The notes under the pieces: model-generated
Told to the model about the DNA's origin: nothing
Database searches by the model: none
What the model saw: the letters and a program-made list of their open reading frames with translations, nothing else
Assembly (NCBI GenBank): GCA_963784415.1
Contig: CAWARK010000013.1
Span: 186,001 to 250,000 of the forward strand
DNA: 64,000 nt
Reading direction: 5' to 3'
Origin: UBA7672 sp963784415
Lineage (GTDB): Bacteria; Pseudomonadota; Alphaproteobacteria; Caulobacterales; Hyphomonadaceae
Translations under genes and position numbers: made by a program
In this document: one piece after another, positions 43,614 to 52,097 of the stretch
Numbering within the stretch: the first letter of the stretch is position 1
How the letters are laid out: every line of letters begins with the position of its first letter

Positions 43614-44785
43614 GGACGGGTCACGACGCCTGCGGCCGACGAGGCGGGAGCAAGCTGGTAGCCCTTGGCCTTCAGGCCTTCGGCCCAGAGACGGAACTGT
43701 TCGATCGTGACCGGGTAGGCGAAGCCGACGCCGATCGCGTGGCCGTTCTGGATGGCGAGCGCTTCAAGAGCGAGGAGTTCGCGGTCGATCGAGTCTGCAT
43801 TGAGGTCAGCGTCGACGATGCGGTCTGCGACGGTGAAATCGAGGCCGGTCGCGTCTGCCGCCTGCGGTAGGGCGGAGCGGGCGGCAGCGCCGTCGTGCAG
43901 GAACACCAAGCCGCGATCTTTCAGCACTTTCATCACAGGCTGGGCGGCGGCAGCGTCCGTTGCGAAGCGGGCGCCCTGATAGTTGGTGACGCCAAAATAG
44001 CCGGTGGCCTTGCCGAGCAGCACGTTGAGGCGGCGTACGTTCTCGTCCGGCTTGGCGCTGGTGACCAGCGTGAGCGGGCCGGTGTCGACGTTCGGATAGT
44101 CGTAGGCTTCCATCGGCAGCTCGAGCAGGACTTCGTGGCCGGCAGCGCGCGCCTTGTTGATCCAGTCCTGCAGGTTCGGCGCGTAGGGCACGAAGGACAG
44201 CGTGACTTCGGCGGGCAGCTCGTTGATCGCCGCGAGCGTGTGCTTCTGCGTCATGCCAAGACCGCCGACGATCAGGGCGATGCGCGGCGTGCCGGCGGTA
44301 GCGGCGAACGGGCGGGCATAGGCTTGGGCAGGCGTGCGGCCATCGGCGCCGATCTTGGGCAGGTCGCCCGCGCCGGTGCGCTCGACGAAGCCGGAGATGG
44401 GGGCGCGCGGCAAGGCCTTGGCCGTGGGAGCGTTGGAGGCGATCTCGGTGATGGTCATCGACGGCTCGGCGCCATCGCCGCCTTCGCTGTCCAGCGCGGA
44501 ATCGTCAGCGTCGGCGTATTCGATGCCGAGTGTCGGCTTGGCCGCGCTGGCGTCGAGCGCCTCGAGCGGAGAGCGGTTCTTCAGCAGCGGCGGCGGGCCG
44601 TTCTGTTCGGAGTAGAGCGCGAGTTCAACGCGCGGGGCGGCGGCGGATTCATCGCCGAAAAGGAATGTCGCGCCGATCGCGCCGGCGCCCAGCGTTCCGA
44701 ATACCGCAAGGCTCAGCGCGACGTGGCTGAGGCCCGTGCGAATGGCGGAGCCTTCGGCGATAGGGGCGGCCCGGGTGGCGGACAT
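43610..44785 (-). CDS. divergent polysaccharide deacetylase family protein
   Basis: 391 residues from ATG 44785 (GAGAGA upstream). A membrane helix (~20-43) and a long low-complexity linker (~50-165) precede a PF04748-type NodB-like barrel: RIALIVGGLGMTQKHTLAAI (~171-190), VTLSFVPYAPNLQDWINKA (~197), GHEVLLELPMEAYDYPN (~221) and LVFLHDGAA (~305). Members lack most canonical deacetylase metal ligands. The gene family regularly follows ctpA/envC and is thought to act in the periplasm on envelope polysaccharide, but activity is unproven. Confidence 0.88.
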   Translation of the reverse strand: MSATRAAPIAEGSAIRTGLSHVALSLAVFGTLGAGAIGATFLFGDESAAAPRVELALYSEQNGPPPLLKNRSPLEALDASAAKPTLGIEYADADDSALDSEGGDGAEPSMTITEIASNAPTAKALPRAPISGFVERTGAGDLPKIGADGRTPAQAYARPFAATAGTPRIALIVGGLGMTQKHTLAAINELPAEVTLSFVPYAPNLQDWINKARAAGHEVLLELPMEAYDYPNVDTGPLTLVTSAKPDENVRRLNVLLGKATGYFGVTNYQGARFATDAAAAQPVMKVLKDRGLVFLHDGAAARSALPQAADATGLDFTVADRIVDADLNADSIDRELLALEALAIQNGHAIGVGFAYPVTIEQFRLWAEGLKAKGYQLAPASSAAGVVTRP

Positions 44786-44930
44786 GGCATTCTCTCGACT
44801 ACGCGACGAACTGCCGATTTTGCGGTCTGCATCGTTAAGAACGCGGAAACGAACCTGCGGCGTTTCATCCATCGAGCTAACTGAAAAGATTGAAGAAATT
44901 CGAATTGGCGACGCCAGAGCAGGGCGAATG

Positions 44931-44962
44931 TGAAAAAGGCCCGGCTTCTGCGCCGGGCCTTT
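44931..44962 (-). terminator. rho-independent terminator downstream of ctpA
   Basis: On the minus strand AAAGGCCCGGC (44962-44952) pairs with 44945-44935 across a six-base loop and runs into TTTTT at 44937-44933. It follows the ctpA stop by about 40 bases, separating ctpA from the deacetylase-rppH unit. Confidence 0.9.
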
Positions 44963-45000
44963 CTCAATTCGGAGTCGTCAATCGGCCTTACGGTGTGACC

Positions 45001-46353
45001 TTAGGGCGTGACGGGGGCGGGTGTCGCCGCCATGGCGCTGGAGGCGCCCGGCGTCGCCTTGCCGGCGCGGATCAGGGCGACAGCCTGGTCGAGCTGGTAG
45101 TCCTCGCCCTTGTAGTCGGCCGGTGGCATGTCGGCCGGAACGTGCGGCGGTTTGCGCTCGGCGCCCTGCTCGTTTTCGAGGGCGTGGGGGAGCGAGGCTT
45201 CGGTGAAGCGCGCAGCGCGGGTTTTCAGATCGGCGATGTCCTTGTCCGACAGGCGGATCGGCGCGACCTCGAAATCGGGGTCGATGCCTGCGCCCTGGAT
45301 CGAACGGCCAGCGGGCGTGTAGTAGCGCGAGGTGGTTAGGCGCATCGCGCCCTTGCCCGGTCCGAGCGGCAGGACGGTCTGGACCGATCCCTTGCCGAAC
45401 GAGGTGACGCCCATGATGACCGCGCGCTTGCGGTCCTGCAGGGCGCCGGCGACGATCTCGGCTGCCGATGCAGAGCCGCCATTCACGAGGACGACGATCG
45501 GCACTTCGGGGAAGCGTGCGGCGCGCACGGCATTGTAGCGGCGCTGGTCGCCTTCGCGGCGGCCACGCGTGGAGACCACTTCACCGCCATTGACGAAGCG
45601 CGAGGTGACTTCGATCGAGGCTTCGAGCAGGCCGCCGGGGTTATCGCGGAGGTCGAGCACGAGGCCCTTGAGCTGGCCCTTCACGTCCTTGCGGACTTTT
45701 TCCATGCCAGCGTCGAGCGCCTTGACGGTCTGCTCGTTGAACGTGGTGATGCGGATATAGCCAACATCGCCGACGGCTTTCACCTTGACGACTTCGGGGC
45801 GGATCACTTCGCGCGTCATGCTGACGTCGAATGGCTCCACGCCATCACGAACAACCGTGACGGCGAGGGGGGCGCCGACGGCGCCGCGCATCTGCTTCAC
45901 GGCGTCATTGAGCGGCAGGCCGACGATCGACTTGCCATCGATGGCGGTGAGGAAATCGCCGGACTTGATGCCAGCGCGGAAAGCCGGTGTGCCGTCCATC
46001 GGCGACACAACTTTCACGAAGCCATCCTGTGCGGTGACCTCGATGCCGAGGCCGCCGTATTCACCGGACGTCTGCGTCTGCATGTCCTTGAAATCTTCGG
46101 GGTCGAGATAGGACGAGTGCGGATCGAGCGAGGCGAGCATGCCGTTGATCGCGGCTTCCACGGCGTCGTTCGTGTCGAACTCGGTGACGTAATTGGCTTG
46201 CGCTTTCGCAAGGATATCCGCGAACAAGTCGAGCTGCTGATACACCTCGGCCTTCTTGGCGGACTGATTGGTCGTCACGGCGAATGCCGAGACGCCAACG
46301 GTCGCTGCCAACAGTCCGGCGCCAACAACCGGGGCCAACCACCACTTGCGCAT
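45001..46353 (-). CDS. ctpA: C-terminal processing peptidase CtpA (S41A)
   Basis: 450 residues. A signal/anchor helix (~5-25), NGMLASLDPHSSYLDPEDF (~72-90), a PDZ domain (~105-185) and the S41 core with LVLDLRDNPGGLLEASIEV (~232), LVNGGSASAAEIVAGAL (~287; catalytic Ser) and GVTSFGKGSVQTVLPL (~313; catalytic Lys). It degrades or trims periplasmic proteins, including murein hydrolase regulators. AAGGAG nine bases before ATG 46353 supports that start; ATG 46374 is the alternative. It follows the EnvC-like gene, consistent with a murein-processing unit. Confidence 0.95.
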   Translation of the reverse strand: MRKWWLAPVVGAGLLAATVGVSAFAVTTNQSAKKAEVYQQLDLFADILAKAQANYVTEFDTNDAVEAAINGMLASLDPHSSYLDPEDFKDMQTQTSGEYGGLGIEVTAQDGFVKVVSPMDGTPAFRAGIKSGDFLTAIDGKSIVGLPLNDAVKQMRGAVGAPLAVTVVRDGVEPFDVSMTREVIRPEVVKVKAVGDVGYIRITTFNEQTVKALDAGMEKVRKDVKGQLKGLVLDLRDNPGGLLEASIEVTSRFVNGGEVVSTRGRREGDQRRYNAVRAARFPEVPIVVLVNGGSASAAEIVAGALQDRKRAVIMGVTSFGKGSVQTVLPLGPGKGAMRLTTSRYYTPAGRSIQGAGIDPDFEVAPIRLSDKDIADLKTRAARFTEASLPHALENEQGAERKPPHVPADMPPADYKGEDYQLDQAVALIRAGKATPGASSAMAATPAPVTP

Positions 46354-46491
46354 GCTGCGCTGCTCCTTGTTCATCGCCCGACGTCCGCTCTCACTTTGAC
46401 GCCATATCCGCGAAGTTCAACATGCCGAGGCGTCGCGCCGCCTACTTTCCGCATCTGGCTGCGGTTTTATCAGCAACCGGGCGGCGCTGGG

Positions 46492-47706
46492 TTAACCGCG
46501 CTTACCCAGCCAGGTTTCCGGATCCACGGGATGTCCCTGCCGCCTTACTTCGAGATAAAGTTCGGGGGAGGGCGATTTCCTGTCAGCCATGCGGCCGATC
46601 GGTTCCCCCGCCAGAACCCACTGTCCGGCCTCCGGATAAAGGGTTTCCAGCCCCGAAACGACCACCAGCACCCCGCCGCCGACGTCCAGGATCGCCATCT
46701 GGCCATAGGTCCGGAACGGTCCCGAAAACTGAACGCGCGCATCCAGCGGGGCGATGACGGTTGCGCCGGCGCGCGCGGTCAGGGTGAGGCCTTCCTGCTT
46801 CTCGCCGTCGATGGTGCGGCCAAAGCGCCGGAGCGGCGTTCCGACCACCGGATTGAGCGGTGCGGTTGTCGAAGGTTTGATGGCGGTCGTTGTGGCGGGC
46901 TTGCCCGAAGGCTTTGCCGGCGTTGAGGCAGCGGGCTTCACGGGCGGCTTGGCGCCGGGTTTCTGCGATGGCTTCTGCGATGGCTGGGGCGGCGCGGCGC
47001 GGGCGAGGCTGTCGAGCAGGCCGCGCAGGTCGTCGGCTTCGCTGGCGAGGCGGTTGGCGGTTGCGCGGGCGGCCTTGGTTTCAGCGTCGAGATTTACCTG
47101 GGCGCGGCGCTTCTCTTCGGCGAGCGCCGAGATTTCCTCGCGGCGGGCATCGAGCGCGCCGGTTGCCGAAACGAGATAGGCCTGTTGCGTCCGCGTGGCG
47201 TCGGCAATGTCGTTGATGGCGGCGAGGCGTTTGCGCAGGTCCGCGGCCCGAGCTTTCAGGGCGGGGGCTGTGTCGGACATCAGGATGGCGGCGCGGACGG
47301 CGCCGGAGACGTCCTGCGGATTGACGGCGAGCGCGGGCGGCTGGCGCGATCCGAACGTCATCAAGGCAGCGAGCAAGTCATCCATCGCAGCCTGGTCGGA
47401 TACCAGCGTTGCGGATGCGGTCTGCGACTCGTCGGTCAGCAGCATCAGCTGTTCCTCTGCCGCGTAGGCCGCCTCTTCCCGCGCGGTCGCGTCGGACGCC
47501 GCCGCCAGCAGGTCGGTGTCGATGGCGGAGAGGGCGCGGGAGGCGGAGGCGGAGGCGGCTTCGAGTTTGCGGACACGGGCGAGGGCGGCGTCGCGGGCAG
47601 CTTCAGCTTTCTTGAGGTCGTCCTGCGAAAAGGTGCGTGGCACCGGACGGGACTGGCCCGCAGCGGGGGTAGCCAGAAGCAGCAGGACGAGGACAAGCCG
47701 GCGCAT
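46492..47706 (-). CDS. EnvC-like murein hydrolase activator (degenerate M23)
   Basis: 404 residues with a Sec signal (~1-18). A long coiled coil (~27-230) and a Pro/Lys/Ala linker (~238-290) precede a LytM/M23 domain (~300-400). The zinc ligands of active M23 enzymes are replaced (ELYLEVRRQG instead of HxH), as in EnvC. Such proteins activate amidases at the septum through the coiled coil and LytM domain, recruited by FtsEX. Its ATG at 47706 overlaps the rlmH stop by one base (TAATG). Located upstream of ctpA. Confidence 0.9.
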   Translation of the reverse strand: MRRLVLVLLLLATPAAGQSRPVPRTFSQDDLKKAEAARDAALARVRKLEAASASASRALSAIDTDLLAAASDATAREEAAYAAEEQLMLLTDESQTASATLVSDQAAMDDLLAALMTFGSRQPPALAVNPQDVSGAVRAAILMSDTAPALKARAADLRKRLAAINDIADATRTQQAYLVSATGALDARREEISALAEEKRRAQVNLDAETKAARATANRLASEADDLRGLLDSLARAAPPQPSQKPSQKPGAKPPVKPAASTPAKPSGKPATTTAIKPSTTAPLNPVVGTPLRRFGRTIDGEKQEGLTLTARAGATVIAPLDARVQFSGPFRTYGQMAILDVGGGVLVVVSGLETLYPEAGQWVLAGEPIGRMADRKSPSPELYLEVRRQGHPVDPETWLGKRG

Positions 47707-48164
47707 TACTCACGGTGGTAGGGTGATCCGGCCTCGATCGAAAGGGCCCGGTAGACCTGCTCGGCGATCATCACGCGCACCAGCTTGTGCGGCCAGGTCT
47801 GGACGCCGAAGCTGACGGTGTGCCGGGCGGCTGCGGCAATTGCGGGCGAGGTTCCATCCGCGCCGCCGATCACGAAGCTGACCGCGTCCTCGCCGGAATC
47901 CCGCCAGCGCGCGAGGCGCTTCGACAGATCCTGCGAGGTCCAGGCTTCGCCGCGCTCGTCGAGCCGGATCAGGATACCCTGGCCATGCCGCGCGAGCAGG
48001 CGCTGGCCTTCATCATCCTTGGTGGACGAATTGAGTTCGGCTTCTTCGACGCCGCGATAGCCGAGCTGCTTTCCGGTCTTCTGGGCGCGGGCGATGTAGT
48101 CGTCGACCAGCTCGCGCTCCGGCCCGTCCTTCATGCGGCCAACGCAGAGGATGCGGATACGCAA
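47706..48164 (-). CDS. rlmH: 23S rRNA (pseudouridine-1915-N3) methyltransferase RlmH
   Basis: 152 residues, SPOUT fold. FVIGGADGTS (~98-107) and the C-terminal knot WPHKLVRVMIAEQVYRALSI with GSPYHRE are diagnostic. It methylates pseudouridine 1915 of helix 69 in 70S ribosomes. It starts 13 bases after the rsfS stop, the conserved rsfS-rlmH order. Confidence 0.96.
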   Translation of the reverse strand: MRIRILCVGRMKDGPERELVDDYIARAQKTGKQLGYRGVEEAELNSSTKDDEGQRLLARHGQGILIRLDERGEAWTSQDLSKRLARWRDSGEDAVSFVIGGADGTSPAIAAAARHTVSFGVQTWPHKLVRVMIAEQVYRALSIEAGSPYHRE

Positions 48165-48177
48165 GCTGTGTCAGCGA

Positions 48178-48708
48178 TCAGTTGGCGGCGGCGCGGGGCG
48201 TGTGCGTCGCTTCGGGGCCCCAGATGCGCTCGAGATTGTAGAACTCGCGCACTTCAGGACGGAAGATGTGGACGATGACATCGCCCGCATCGATCAGCAC
48301 CCAGTCGGCATTTGGCAGGCCTTCGATACGGACCTGCGACGCGCCGGCTTCCTTGAGTTTGCGCGCAACGTGATCGGCAAGCGCCGAGACGTGCCGCGCC
48401 GAACGGCCGGACGCGACGATCATGGCGTCAGCCATGGGCGATTTTCCGCTCAGCGGAATGTTGAGGATGTTCTCGGCCTTGTCGTCATCGAGCTGCTTCA
48501 CCACGAGGAGAGCGAGTTCGAGCGGATCGGGCGAAGTGTACGCGGGAGCGACTTCGATTTGCTTCTCGGCGACCGGCTTGGCGGCTGCGCTTTTAGCGGC
48601 GGCCTTTTTGGCGGGGGCTTTCTTGGCCGCGGCCTTTTTCGCGGTCGGGGGGGTGGTTGGCAGGGGAGGTGTCCTTCGGAATTTTGACCAGAGCAGGGAT
48701 TTTAGCAT
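48178..48708 (-). CDS. rsfS: ribosomal silencing factor RsfS with lysine/alanine-rich N-terminal extension
   Basis: 176 residues from ATG 48708, though the true start is uncertain. The C-terminal ~115 residues are RsfS: LVVKQLDDDKAENILNIPL, ADAMIVASGRSARHVSALADHV and ADWVLIDAGDVIVHIFRPEV plus REFYNLERIW. It binds uL14 and blocks subunit joining in stationary phase. The N-terminal ~50 residues are almost all Ala/Lys/Pro (AKKAAAKKAPAKKAAAK), histone-H1-like and unusual for RsfS. The nearest upstream gene on this strand should be nadD, but it is 10 kb away. Confidence 0.92.
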   Translation of the reverse strand: MLKSLLWSKFRRTPPLPTTPPTAKKAAAKKAPAKKAAAKSAAAKPVAEKQIEVAPAYTSPDPLELALLVVKQLDDDKAENILNIPLSGKSPMADAMIVASGRSARHVSALADHVARKLKEAGASQVRIEGLPNADWVLIDAGDVIVHIFRPEVREFYNLERIWGPEATHTPRAAAN

Positions 48709-48898
48709 GTGGGGCCCGGACTCGCGAGCGGAAAGGGCCGGACCTTGCCGGTCGCAGAAAGTGGTCCAGCTCAACGATTAGGCCAGAGCTGAAATGTGCA
48801 GAAATTCTAAAGCCCACTAATACTACCAACTCAGTCGTGTTATGTGCCTTCATGCTCTCCGACGGCGCGGGTTGTCTCGCGTATATGGAGGACTTGCT

Positions 48899-51349
48899 GT
48901 GACCAATCGATTTGATACTGATGTGATGTGGTCGAGTAACCATATTCGCTACGGCATCTCCTTCGCCGCGCTCGTGCTTATGGCCGCTCCCGCCCTTGCC
49001 CAGGAACAGGCTGCACCGGTCACGCTGGACGTGGTTCAGGCCGGCCCCAATACCGAGGATCAGCAGGTTGCGCCCAAGCCCCTCGCCAGTGGCGACCGGG
49101 TCATCGTGACCGCCCGCCGCGTCGAGGAAGACGTGCAGGACGTACCGATCGCGGTGGCTGTTCTGAGCGAAGACACGCTGGCTGAAACCGGTGCGTTCAA
49201 CGCCGGCAAGCTCACCCAGCTGGTTCCTTCGGTCCAGTTCTACTCGACCAACCCGCGCAACTCGCAGATCAACATCCGTGGCCTTGGCGCGCCGTTTGGC
49301 CTGACCAACGACGGCATCGAACAGGGCGTCGGCCTTTATGTCGATGGCGTCTACTACGCCCGCCCGGCCGCCGCCGTGATGGACTTCATCGACGTCGAGC
49401 GTCTCGAAGTCCTGCGCGGACCGCAAGGCACGCTTTATGGCAAGAACACCACGGCCGGCGCCATTAACGTCACGACGAAGAAGCCGGAGTTCGTGCCGTC
49501 GACCGATATCGATCTGAGCTACGGCAACCTCGGCTATTTCCAGGCCAAGGCCACGACGACCGGTCCGCTCACGGATAACCTGGCCTATCGCCTTTCATTC
49601 TCGGGCACGCAGCGCGACGGCGTGCTCTACAACACGACCTTCCAGGACGATCTCAACGACCTCAACAACATCGGTGCGCGCCTGCAGCTGCTGTGGCAGC
49701 CGAGCGATACGCTGAGTGTGCGGGTGACGGCAGACAATACGGTGCAGCGTCCCGAGGGCTATGGCACGGTCTTCGTCGGCGTCGTGCCGACCCAGCGCCC
49801 GCTCAATCGTCAGTTCGCGGCGCAAGCAGCGTTCTTCAACTACCAGCCTGCCAGTCTAAACCCGTTTGACCGTGTCACCGATCTCGACACGGCGCACCGC
49901 TCGTATTCCGATTTCGGCGGCGTTGCCGTCACCGCTGACTGGGATGTCGGGCCCGGTACGCTGACCTCGGTTTCGGCCTGGCGTTACTGGATCTGGGATC
50001 CGCAGAACGACCGCGACTTCCTTGGCCTGCCGATCACCACGATCTCGGCCAACCCCTCGAAGCAATATCAGTGGCAGCAGGAGCTGCGCTACGCGGGCAA
50101 TCTCGGTGACAATATCGACTACGTCGTCGGCGCCTTCTGGTTCAACCAGGTCACTAAGACGCTGGGCCAGCAGGAGCAGGGCGCTGCGGCGTGGCGCTTC
50201 CTCCTCAATCCCACAGCCGCAGGCGCGACCACGCCGGGCCTGCTCGATGGTTACGGCCAGAAGACCAACATTCTCTCCGACCACACCAGCGCGGCGCTGT
50301 TCGGCAACATCAACTGGAAGGTGACGGATCAGCTGACGATCTCGCCGGGCCTTCGCTTCAACTACGACAAGAAGCAAGGTCACTACATCGCGACGATCTA
50401 CGGCCAGCTCGATACCTCGGCCCTGACACCGACTCAGGCATCGCAGGTTCGGGCGCTCGAACTCAGCGTGCTGTCGCCGCAAAACTATGAGTCATCGGGA
50501 AGCGATGACAACGTCTCCGGTCAGCTGACCGTTTCCTACGACCTCACGGACAGCATCCACGCCTATGCAACCTACGCAACGGCGTTCAAGACGTTCGGCC
50601 TCAACAACAATGGCGTGCCGCTGGACTCGCTCGGCAACGTTGCCGTCCAGCTCGCGACCGTGAAGCCGGAAAGCGAAAGGCATATCGAGCTCGGCCTCAA
50701 GACCAGCCCGCTGCCGGGCGTGACGGCGAACTTTGCGGCCTATCAGACCACGGTGGACGACTATCAGGTCAACGTCGTGAACGGACAGGTTGGCGTTCTG
50801 CGCGGCTATCTGGCCAACGCGGAAAAAGTGATCGTGAAGGGTGTCGAGTTCGACGGCGCTGCCAAGCTCAGCGACAACTTCTCGATCTACAGCAATCTCG
50901 CGTGGACGGACGCCAAGTTCGACACCTTCACCGGGGCTCCTCCCGCGCTGGAGGACTCGGGCGGCGCAGTCCAGGTCGTCGATGCATCGGGCACACGCCT
51001 GCCTGGCGTTTCGGAATGGGCAGGTTCGGTCGGCGGCGAGTTCACGCTGCCGGGCGTCTTCAGCAAACGTAACGGCGAGTATTTTGCCGCCGTCGACGCC
51101 AGCTTCCGGAGCGACTTCTCGTCGAGCCCCACCGAGTCTGACTATCTGAACGTCGATGGCTACTCGCTGCTCAATGCGCGCGTGGGGTTCCGCGGCGACG
51201 ATGGTTGGGACGTTTTTGCCTGGGGCAAGAACATCCTCGACGAGGAATACTTCGAGATCCTGTCGGTGGGTGGTTCGAGCTCTGGCTACTACGCCGGCCT
51301 GCCGGGCGATCCGAGCACCTATGGCATCACGCTGAGAGGATCGTTCTGA
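48899..51349 (+). CDS. TonB-dependent receptor
   Basis: 816 residues. GGAGG seven bases before GTG 48899 decides the start; ATG 48926 would also keep the signal peptide (SFAALVLMAAPALAQ). The plug domain begins DRVIVTARRVEEDVQDVPIAV and contains INIRGLG, LYVDGVYYARP and EVLRGPQGTLYGKNTTAGAI. The 22-stranded barrel ends at YGITLRGSF with the terminal aromatic. It imports an unknown ligand using TonB-ExbBD energy. It resembles receptors for siderophores or glycans. It opens the plus-strand insert that separates rsfS from nadD. Confidence 0.93.
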   Translation: MTNRFDTDVMWSSNHIRYGISFAALVLMAAPALAQEQAAPVTLDVVQAGPNTEDQQVAPKPLASGDRVIVTARRVEEDVQDVPIAVAVLSEDTLAETGAFNAGKLTQLVPSVQFYSTNPRNSQINIRGLGAPFGLTNDGIEQGVGLYVDGVYYARPAAAVMDFIDVERLEVLRGPQGTLYGKNTTAGAINVTTKKPEFVPSTDIDLSYGNLGYFQAKATTTGPLTDNLAYRLSFSGTQRDGVLYNTTFQDDLNDLNNIGARLQLLWQPSDTLSVRVTADNTVQRPEGYGTVFVGVVPTQRPLNRQFAAQAAFFNYQPASLNPFDRVTDLDTAHRSYSDFGGVAVTADWDVGPGTLTSVSAWRYWIWDPQNDRDFLGLPITTISANPSKQYQWQQELRYAGNLGDNIDYVVGAFWFNQVTKTLGQQEQGAAAWRFLLNPTAAGATTPGLLDGYGQKTNILSDHTSAALFGNINWKVTDQLTISPGLRFNYDKKQGHYIATIYGQLDTSALTPTQASQVRALELSVLSPQNYESSGSDDNVSGQLTVSYDLTDSIHAYATYATAFKTFGLNNNGVPLDSLGNVAVQLATVKPESERHIELGLKTSPLPGVTANFAAYQTTVDDYQVNVVNGQVGVLRGYLANAEKVIVKGVEFDGAAKLSDNFSIYSNLAWTDAKFDTFTGAPPALEDSGGAVQVVDASGTRLPGVSEWAGSVGGEFTLPGVFSKRNGEYFAAVDASFRSDFSSSPTESDYLNVDGYSLLNARVGFRGDDGWDVFAWGKNILDEEYFEILSVGGSSSGYYAGLPGDPSTYGITLRGSF

Positions 51350-51524
51350 TGATCGAGATTCCGCTCCCTTCAGAGGTGAGCGGATAGAGGGGCGGGCTGC
51401 TTCGGTGCAGCCTGCCGGTCCCGGCCCCCGTCCGGAATGGGATCTCCGATAGCTGGCCCGCGCCACGTCCTCCTGCGGTCCGCCCCTCGCCCAGTTTCTG
51501 CAAGCGTGTAACGGCGGCTCCGCG

Positions 51525-51989
51525 TCAGGTTTTTTCGGCGGCGGCACGCGGGCGATCATAGGTGATCGTCTCAGGGCCCACGGCTTCGCCGCACTCCGAG
51601 CAGGTGACCACGGGCGTGAATGTGTGGCCGCAGGTGGTGTGGCGGCGGCCCGTCGAACGCGTCGGTTTCGGCAACTGCGTTTCCGACCAGTGCGCCATCA
51701 TCATCAGCACCGGCTGGAGGGCGCGCCCGCGCGGGGTCAGCGTGTAGGCGTAGCGCGGCGGATGCGCCTCGTACTGTTTGCGCTCCATCACGCCATGATC
51801 GACCAGCCGGGCCAGCCGCTCCGCGACGACAGCGCGCGAGGCGCGGGTGGAGCGCTGGAAATCATCAAACTTCGTTGTGCCGCGCATGGCGTCGCGGATG
51901 ATCAGGATCGTCCAGGCATCGCCGATCACCGACATCGCCTGCGCGACGGGGCAGGGAATGGTGTCGATCTCGCTCCAGCGCACGAGCAT
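51525..51989 (-). CDS. HxlR family transcriptional regulator with C-terminal zinc-ribbon-like motif
   Basis: 154 residues. CPVAQAMSVIGDAWTILIIRDAM (~13-35), KFDDFQRSTRASRAVVAERLARLVDHGVMER (positions ~41-71) and YALTPRGRAL form the HxlR winged helix. The Cys at 13 is the usual redox-sensitive position. The tail TCGHTFTPVVTCSECGE has a C-H-C-C pattern that may bind zinc. GGGAG is only one base from ATG 51989 but seven from GTG 51983, so the start may be 51983. It diverges from the second TonB receptor, its likely target. Confidence 0.9.
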   Translation of the reverse strand: MLVRWSEIDTIPCPVAQAMSVIGDAWTILIIRDAMRGTTKFDDFQRSTRASRAVVAERLARLVDHGVMERKQYEAHPPRYAYTLTPRGRALQPVLMMMAHWSETQLPKPTRSTGRRHTTCGHTFTPVVTCSECGEAVGPETITYDRPRAAAEKT

Positions 51990-52003
51990 TCTCCCGAAAT
52001 CGT

Positions 52004-52020
52004 GCGGACAGTGTGTCCGC
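52004..52020 (+). promoter_or_regulatory. palindrome in the HxlR/TonB-receptor divergent promoter
   Basis: GCGGACA-GTG-TGTCCGC, perfect 7-bp arms, lies 15 bases upstream of the HxlR start in the 108-base divergent gap. Confidence 0.5.
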
Positions 52021-52057
52021 CGCGCAATTGACCGGCCCAGAGAAGCAGGCGACGGTC

Positions 52058-52074
52058 AGTTCAGATAATGAACT
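52058..52074 (+). promoter_or_regulatory. second dyad upstream of the TonB receptor
   Basis: AGTTCA-GATAA-TGAACT, 6-bp arms, 23 bases before ATG 52098. It is a second candidate HxlR operator. Confidence 0.4.
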
Positions 52075-52097
52075 TACACCGATCGGGGAGGACCGCA

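Noticed and set aside
51391..51417. GC hairpin (GGCTGC/GCAGCC) after the first TonB receptor as terminator
   Set aside because: No T run follows; may be incidental structure.
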